Assembly (NCBI GenBank): GCA_018399915.1 | Contig: JAGYNW010000058.1 | Coordinates: forward strand, 1-10,050 | From: Candidatus Omnitrophota bacterium | GTDB lineage: Bacteria; Omnitrophota; Gorgyraeia; Zapsychrales; Zapsychraceae | Length of the DNA stretch: 10,050 nt | Reading direction: 5' to 3' | Shown here: positions 6,660 to 10,050 of the stretch, in pieces | Layout of the letters: the number at the start of each line of letters is the position of its first letter | Numbering within the stretch: position 1 is the stretch's first letter | Position numbers and translations under genes: made by a program | The notes under the pieces: model-generated | Seen by the model: the letters and a program-made list of their open reading frames with translations, nothing else | Database searches by the model: none | Told to the model about the DNA's origin: nothing

Positions 6660-7295
6660 ATGGAAACATTTTTAAGTTCATTAGCTTTATTGAAATATTT
6701 CGCGGTGGTATTTTTTTCGATCGTGGTGCATGAATGCGCCCATGCCTGGGTAGCCTACAAGTTTGGGGATTCCACGGCCAAAGAGGCCGGGCGGCTGACA
6801 TTGAATCCGCTAAAGCATATTGATCCTTTTACAACCTTGATGCTTCCCGGATTGCTCATGATCCTGGGCCTGCCTCCGTTTGGCATGGCCAAGCCGGTGC
6901 CGGTCAATTTCGCTCAATTGCGTAATCCCAAGCAAAACATGATCTGGGTAGGTATCTCCGGACCGGCGATCAATGTTGCCATAGCGGCGGTGTTGAGCCT
7001 GTTGATCCGTTTCCATCTGGTAGCGGCTGATAATCAATTAGTTTTGATCGGCATTTTTATTAACCTGGTGCTTGCTGTCCTTAACATGATGCCGATTCCC
7101 CCTTTGGATGGCTCCCGGCTTGTCATGGGCCTTTTGCCATACAAATATATGATCCCGTACAGCCGGTTGGAACGTTTCGGGATTTTGATCTTGGCAGTTT
7201 TGATCTTTTATTTTCATTTGTTCGAATATGTGGTCTTACCCATCGTGTTTTTCTTGGGATACATATTGGGCGTTAACTTTATGGGGATATTATGA
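6660..7295 (+). CDS. Site-2 protease family (M50) membrane metallopeptidase
   Basis: A 211-residue polytopic membrane protein of the short site-2-protease group (YwhC-like, M50B). The zinc-binding HEXXH motif is HECAH (H24, E25, H28) in the first membrane helix. The third ligand lies in NMMPIPPLDG (142-151, D150), which matches the family's NxxPxxxLDG. Further hydrophobic segments occur around 57-72, 95-117, 128-147 and 173-205. Length is normal. Members cut substrates within the membrane, often in regulated proteolysis, but for this short group substrates are mostly unknown. It starts 61 nt after the SH3b gene with no clear Shine-Dalgarno. Its stop overlaps the aroB start by ATGA, so the two are probably co-translated although their functions are not obviously linked. 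Confidence 0.93.
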   Translation: METFLSSLALLKYFAVVFFSIVVHECAHAWVAYKFGDSTAKEAGRLTLNPLKHIDPFTTLMLPGLLMILGLPPFGMAKPVPVNFAQLRNPKQNMIWVGISGPAINVAIAAVLSLLIRFHLVAADNQLVLIGIFINLVLAVLNMMPIPPLDGSRLVMGLLPYKYMIPYSRLERFGILILAVLIFYFHLFEYVVLPIVFFLGYILGVNFMGIL

Positions 7296-8386
7296 TAAAA
7301 AAAACAGTGAAACTATCTTTGGCACAAAACTCTTACCCGATCGTGATAGGCGCGCGTTCTTTGTCGCAGATCGGGTCTAGGCTGAAAACTTTGAAGATGG
7401 GACGCGATGCGGTCATTATCACCAATCCGGTCATAAAAAAACATTACGGGACTATTATTAGCCGGAGCCTTAAGCAAGAAGGGATCAGCGCCAAGTTTAT
7501 CGAAGTGCCGGCGGGCGAGAAAAGCAAGACCGCTTTTTACGCGCACAAGATCATAGAAAAGATCGTGGCACATGATGTCTTTAAGAAAATTTTTATCATT
7601 GCCCTGGGGGGCGGGGTCGTCGGTGATCTCGCGGGGTATGTCGCCGCTATTTATAAAAGGGGTATCCCCTATGTGCAGGTTCCGACAACGCTTTTAGCCC
7701 AGGTCGATTCATCGATCGGTGGAAAAGTAGCAATCGACCTGCCGTCGGGAAAGAACCTGGTGGGAGCCTTTTATCAACCCAGGCTGGTTTTCAGCGATGT
7801 GGCTGTGTTAGCGACACTGGATAAACGCCAGATTATCGGCGGTTTTTCGGAAGTGATCAAATATGGCATTATCAAAGATAAAGATTTGTTTGCATATCTT
7901 GAGAAAAATTGCGAGAAACTTAAAAAATTAGATGATTCAAGTCTGAACCATGTGGTCGCGGTTTGCAGCCGTATCAAGGCCGATGTGGTGGCGTCGGATG
8001 AAAAAGAAACAAAAGGATTGCGCACCATCTTGAACTTTGGTCATACTGTGGGGCACGCGATCGAGGCCGCGGCGGCCTACGATCAGTATCAGCACGGGGA
8101 AGCCGTTGCGCTGGGCATGCGCGTGGTTACGGACATTTCCCTTGCCTTGAAAATGATTTCCGCCAGGAATGCCGTGCGTATCAACCAACTTCTTTCCGCC
8201 TTTGAGCTCCCGGAGAAATTTGGAGGGATATCTTTGCCCCGATTGATGACGATCATGCAGAATGATAAAAAATTTATTACCGGGAAAAACCGTTTTGTGT
8301 TGGTTTCCCGTATCGGTACGGTCAAGGTTAAAGAGGGCATTCCGCTGCCTGTGATCCGCGCAGCTATCAAAAAGCACATGCGTTGA
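7292..8386 (+). CDS. aroB: 3-dehydroquinate synthase AroB
   Basis: A 364-residue enzyme of normal length that turns DAHP into 3-dehydroquinate, the second step of the shikimate pathway to aromatic amino acids, in the cytoplasm with NAD and a divalent metal. Visible motifs include the NAD-binding GGGVVGDLAGY (106-116), PTTLLAQVDSSIGGKVAID (131-149), GKNLVGAFYQP (153-163), FSEVIKYG (185-192) and LNFGHTVGHAIE (247-258). The metal ligands are E187, H251 and H268. Related sugar-phosphate cyclases such as 2-deoxy-scyllo-inosose synthase share the fold, but these motifs read as AroB. The ATG overlaps the preceding peptidase stop, and a weak GGGGA lies 4 nt before it. No other shikimate gene is in the window. 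The gene faces the minus-strand gspB-like gene, with 26 nt between the two stops. Confidence 0.96.
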   Translation: MIKKTVKLSLAQNSYPIVIGARSLSQIGSRLKTLKMGRDAVIITNPVIKKHYGTIISRSLKQEGISAKFIEVPAGEKSKTAFYAHKIIEKIVAHDVFKKIFIIALGGGVVGDLAGYVAAIYKRGIPYVQVPTTLLAQVDSSIGGKVAIDLPSGKNLVGAFYQPRLVFSDVAVLATLDKRQIIGGFSEVIKYGIIKDKDLFAYLEKNCEKLKKLDDSSLNHVVAVCSRIKADVVASDEKETKGLRTILNFGHTVGHAIEAAAAYDQYQHGEAVALGMRVVTDISLALKMISARNAVRINQLLSAFELPEKFGGISLPRLMTIMQNDKKFITGKNRFVLVSRIGTVKVKEGIPLPVIRAAIKKHMR

Positions 8387-8404
8387 GCAAAGGGCGCATT
8401 TTCG
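8378..8404. terminator. Weak hairpin between the convergent aroB and gspB-like genes
   Basis: ATGCG (8378-8382) and CGCAT (8395-8399) pair over 5 bp plus one G-T pair, followed by TTTT on the plus strand and, a few bases on, by a T-run on the minus strand. It overlaps the aroB stop codon. The position between convergent genes suits a two-way terminator, but the stem is short and could be chance. Confidence 0.28.
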
Positions 8405-8412
8405 GAATATGT

Positions 8413-8997
8413 TTATTTGTCCTTGATATTTAATTCGGTGATTTTTCCGTCCGGGGCCAATAGGGTCACGCTGAAAGGAGAGATTTCTTGAATCAGGAAT
8501 CCCTGGATCTTTTCGCCTTCCGTATAATCATTTCCATTGATCAGTGCCACTCTCCGGTTATCAACCTGAACGATCCCGTCTAAGACAAGTCGTCTGCTGT
8601 TTGGCGCGCTAAGCGGAATGGTCATATCCCCGCGCAAGGTTTGCCTCTCAAAGCTTGAGGCTGGATGAAGGAATAATTTGTTGGAGGCGTCCGCCTTTGC
8701 CGTGGCTTCAATGCCCGGGGTGAGTTCAGCGTTGGACGGCGCTATCATCCTGTCGGCGTTTCCTGTATTCTTCTGCAGGAAAATGAAAAGCACGGTTCCC
8801 AGCAAGATGATGATAGGAAAGAGAGCCAGGATGACGCTTATCTTGACTTTATCCCTTTCGCCCTGCGGCGGCACTTCTTTGGTTCCAATCTGCGGGTTCA
8901 GGGGGGCGGAAGGCCCTTCTTGGGGCGGGCGGATTTTCTTTTTTTGTTGGGAAAGATTTTTTTGCGCTTTTTTCAGTGCGTCATTGATTATGCTCAT
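8413..8997 (-). CDS. GspB-like single-pass membrane protein
   Basis: A 194-residue protein. The opening MSIINDALKKAQ is typical of GspB-like proteins of type II secretion. A basic, Pro-rich cytoplasmic stretch (15-51) leads to one transmembrane segment (52-75). A periplasmic linker (76-130) and a small C-terminal domain (136-192, RLVLDGIVQVDNRRVALING then GKITELNIKD) follow; this resembles the T2SSB/GspC-like beta domain. In Aeromonas the ExeA-ExeB (GspA-GspB) pair places the secretin through peptidoglycan. The ATPase gene just upstream overlaps this one by ATGA, which supports the pairing. A GAGGT Shine-Dalgarno (9004-9008 on the minus strand) precedes the ATG. No secretin or other Gsp gene lies in the window, so the partner machine (type II secretion or type IV pilus) is unknown. 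Confidence 0.82.
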   Translation of the reverse strand: MSIINDALKKAQKNLSQQKKKIRPPQEGPSAPLNPQIGTKEVPPQGERDKVKISVILALFPIIILLGTVLFIFLQKNTGNADRMIAPSNAELTPGIEATAKADASNKLFLHPASSFERQTLRGDMTIPLSAPNSRRLVLDGIVQVDNRRVALINGNDYTEGEKIQGFLIQEISPFSVTLLAPDGKITELNIKDK

Positions 8998-9809
8998 TTT
9001 AGGACCTCTTTGGCTGCACTGTGGATTAAGGTTTCAGTAATGATTTTTTGTTCGTTCACAAATCCGGCCAGCAAGGCTCTGTCGCAAAGGATATTGATGA
9101 GCCGGGGTACGCCCTGGGTCAGGGTAAAGATCGTTTTTATCGCCGCTGGAGGAAACTGGACATTATCCAGGAAATCATCCGGGTCTTTAGCCACTGTGAG
9201 CCGGTGTTTGATGTAGGGCGCGACATCGGCTTCTTTTAAAGGCTCAAGGTGATATCTGACTGTGACCCTTTGTTTCAGTTGGCGCAAGGAAGGGGAATCC
9301 AGCTTGCTCTGGAGTTCAGGTTGCCCGATCAGGATGATCTGTAGCAATTTTTCTTTTTCTGTTTCAAAATTGGACAAAAGACGTATTTGTTCCAGCTGCT
9401 GTGAACTGAGGTTCTGGGCCTCATCAATGATGAGCACCACATTATTGCCTTGGTCACTTTCTTTAATAAGAAAGGCGTTAAGTGCGTCAATCAAGGCGAA
9501 TTTATTGCGGAAATAGCCTTCGATCCCCAGGTCTTTACAGATGAAGCGTAAAAGTTGTACCGGGGAAAAGACAGGATTCAGCACCAGCGCGGTCTTAACA
9601 TCCCCTTGCAGGTGATTCAAAAGCGTCCGGCAAAGCATGGTCTTGCCGGTGCCCACTTCTCCGGTGATCACGAGTATGCCTTTACGATTCTGAATGCCGT
9701 ACAAAAGCGAGGAATACGCTTCGGCATGTTGCGGGCTGGCAAAGAAGAATTCCGGGTCCGCGGTAATACTGAAGGGATCCTCTTTTAATTTAAAAAAGTC
9801 ATTGTACAT
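8994..9809 (-). CDS. ExeA/GspA-like AAA ATPase
   Basis: A 271-residue ATPase of the ExeA/GspA family. The opening DFFKLKEDPFSITADPEFFF is the family's classic start. Walker A is GEVGTGKT (50-57), Walker B is VLIIDE (125-130), sensor 1 is ILIGQPEL (159-166), QRV (180-182) is a likely arginine-finger region, and GVPRLIN (233-239) is sensor 2. Aeromonas ExeA is about twice as long and ends in a membrane segment and peptidoglycan-binding domain; those are absent here, so any wall contact must come from the GspB-like partner or other proteins. The short form is common in many bacteria. It is probably cytoplasmic or membrane-associated, using ATP to drive assembly of an envelope complex with the co-transcribed GspB-like protein. 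No Shine-Dalgarno precedes the ATG; a TATAAT ends 7 nt upstream, which suggests a leaderless mRNA. Confidence 0.92.
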   Translation of the reverse strand: MYNDFFKLKEDPFSITADPEFFFASPQHAEAYSSLLYGIQNRKGILVITGEVGTGKTMLCRTLLNHLQGDVKTALVLNPVFSPVQLLRFICKDLGIEGYFRNKFALIDALNAFLIKESDQGNNVVLIIDEAQNLSSQQLEQIRLLSNFETEKEKLLQIILIGQPELQSKLDSPSLRQLKQRVTVRYHLEPLKEADVAPYIKHRLTVAKDPDDFLDNVQFPPAAIKTIFTLTQGVPRLINILCDRALLAGFVNEQKIITETLIHSAAKEVLK

Positions 9810-9816
9810 AGATGCG

Positions 9817-9845
9817 ATTATAGCATGTTCTTTTTCTCAGGTAAA
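9817..9845 (-). promoter_or_regulatory. Sigma-70-type promoter for a leaderless ATPase operon transcript
   Basis: On the minus strand TTTACC (9845-9840, a 4-of-6 match to -35) is followed after 17 bp by a perfect TATAAT (9822-9817). The expected transcription start is about 9810, next to the ATG at 9809. The 7-nt gap between TATAAT and ATG equals that at the SPOR gene, and again no Shine-Dalgarno is present. It would drive the exeA-like/gspB-like pair. Confidence 0.6.
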
Positions 9846-10050
9846 TATTGTTCCGTTTATTAATTCGTTTATTCGTGCGCTGGCTAATCAGTTGGCTGAT
9901 CTGTTTTCTGACAGGCATCAGGTCCGCAAGGAAAACTTGCTTTATGAGGCTGGAAGGATTCCTGATAAGGATCGTGAGTATTATTTGCTTTATTTGTGGG
10001 TTGGGTTATACTTTGAAATAATGCACGGGTCATTCAGAGCCCGTGGACCG
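9841..10050 (+). other. Unassigned region upstream of the ATPase operon, with a weak open plus-strand frame
   Basis: The plus frame starting at 9841 has no stop to the window edge (70 codons; it is also open leftwards into the antisense of the ATPase gene). It would encode a stretch with a plausible mix of charged and hydrophobic residues (for example SFIRALANQLADLF, then YYLLYLWVGLYFEI). I do not recognise it, and no start with a Shine-Dalgarno is seen. Within it lies a possible promoter, TTGCTT (9985-9990), 16 bp, TATACT (10007-10012), 8 nt before an in-frame ATG at 10021. A 6-bp hairpin (10024-10029 with 10040-10045) follows. This could be the start of a divergent plus-strand gene or plain intergenic DNA. 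Confidence 0.25.

Noticed and set aside
9880..9902. Two near-direct repeats of GGCTNATC
   Set aside because: Only two 8-base copies, which is within chance expectation; no wider repeat was seen.
9848..10021. A 57-residue plus-strand ORF starting with TTG, rich in Leu, Ile, Cys and Arg
   Set aside because: No Shine-Dalgarno precedes it, and its composition is like an out-of-frame reading; an alternative frame over the same bases looks more protein-like.
9990..10049. A minus-strand open stretch that could be the end of an upstream gene, with a GPRAL string recalling carbamoyltransferases
   Set aside because: Only 19 codons are visible and the residues after GPRAL do not fit that family; the match is too short to support.
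1..10050. Mobile elements, CRISPR arrays, tRNA or rRNA genes, phage genes
   Set aside because: No transposase, integrase, spaced repeat array, cloverleaf or rRNA-like stretch was seen on either strand.

Overview
The window looks like a chromosomal segment of a Gram-negative-type bacterium of the PVC superphylum, most plausibly an Omnitrophota (OP3) lineage. The strongest lineage marker is a 72-residue small basic protein (5246-5464) that matches, by pattern recall, the PVC signature protein family (TIGR04137-like). A SPOR-domain protein and a GspA/GspB-like pair fit a peptidoglycan-containing, diderm cell. This assignment was made by eye, without a database search.

From 1 to 5464 the plus strand carries a tightly packed run of genes. 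It opens with a 5'-truncated AAA-type ATPase with a degenerate nuclease-like C-terminus. A YfcE-type metallophosphoesterase, a HIT-family nucleotide phosphorylase/hydrolase and a dGTPase-like HD phosphohydrolase follow. Next is a GAF plus degenerate HD-GYP protein, then a SPOR-domain membrane protein and the PVC small basic protein. Most junctions overlap or nearly touch (ATGA, 23 nt, about 41 nt, 1 nt), so translational coupling is likely. The middle of this run reads as nucleotide housekeeping. The SPOR gene appears to have its own leaderless promoter.

A 114-nt gap with a long 17-bp hairpin (5496-5538) separates that run from a second plus-strand group. This group holds an exported tandem SH3b protein started by TTG, a site-2-protease-family membrane peptidase, and aroB (3-dehydroquinate synthase), which overlaps the peptidase gene by ATGA.

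After aroB a convergent minus-strand operon begins: an ExeA/GspA-like AAA ATPase (9809 to 8994) followed, with an ATGA overlap, by a GspB-like single-pass membrane protein (8997 to 8413). The ATPase gene lacks a Shine-Dalgarno sequence and has a TATAAT exactly 7 nt before its ATG, the same geometry as the SPOR gene. The last 240 bases are upstream of this operon and hold only weak signals: an unrecognised open plus-strand frame, a possible promoter and a small hairpin.

No tRNA, rRNA, insertion sequence, CRISPR array or phage gene was seen. The most notable points are the HD-GYP protein that has lost its HD dyad, the paired leaderless promoters, and the PVC signature gene placed 1 nt behind a SPOR gene. 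No wholly new system is evident.
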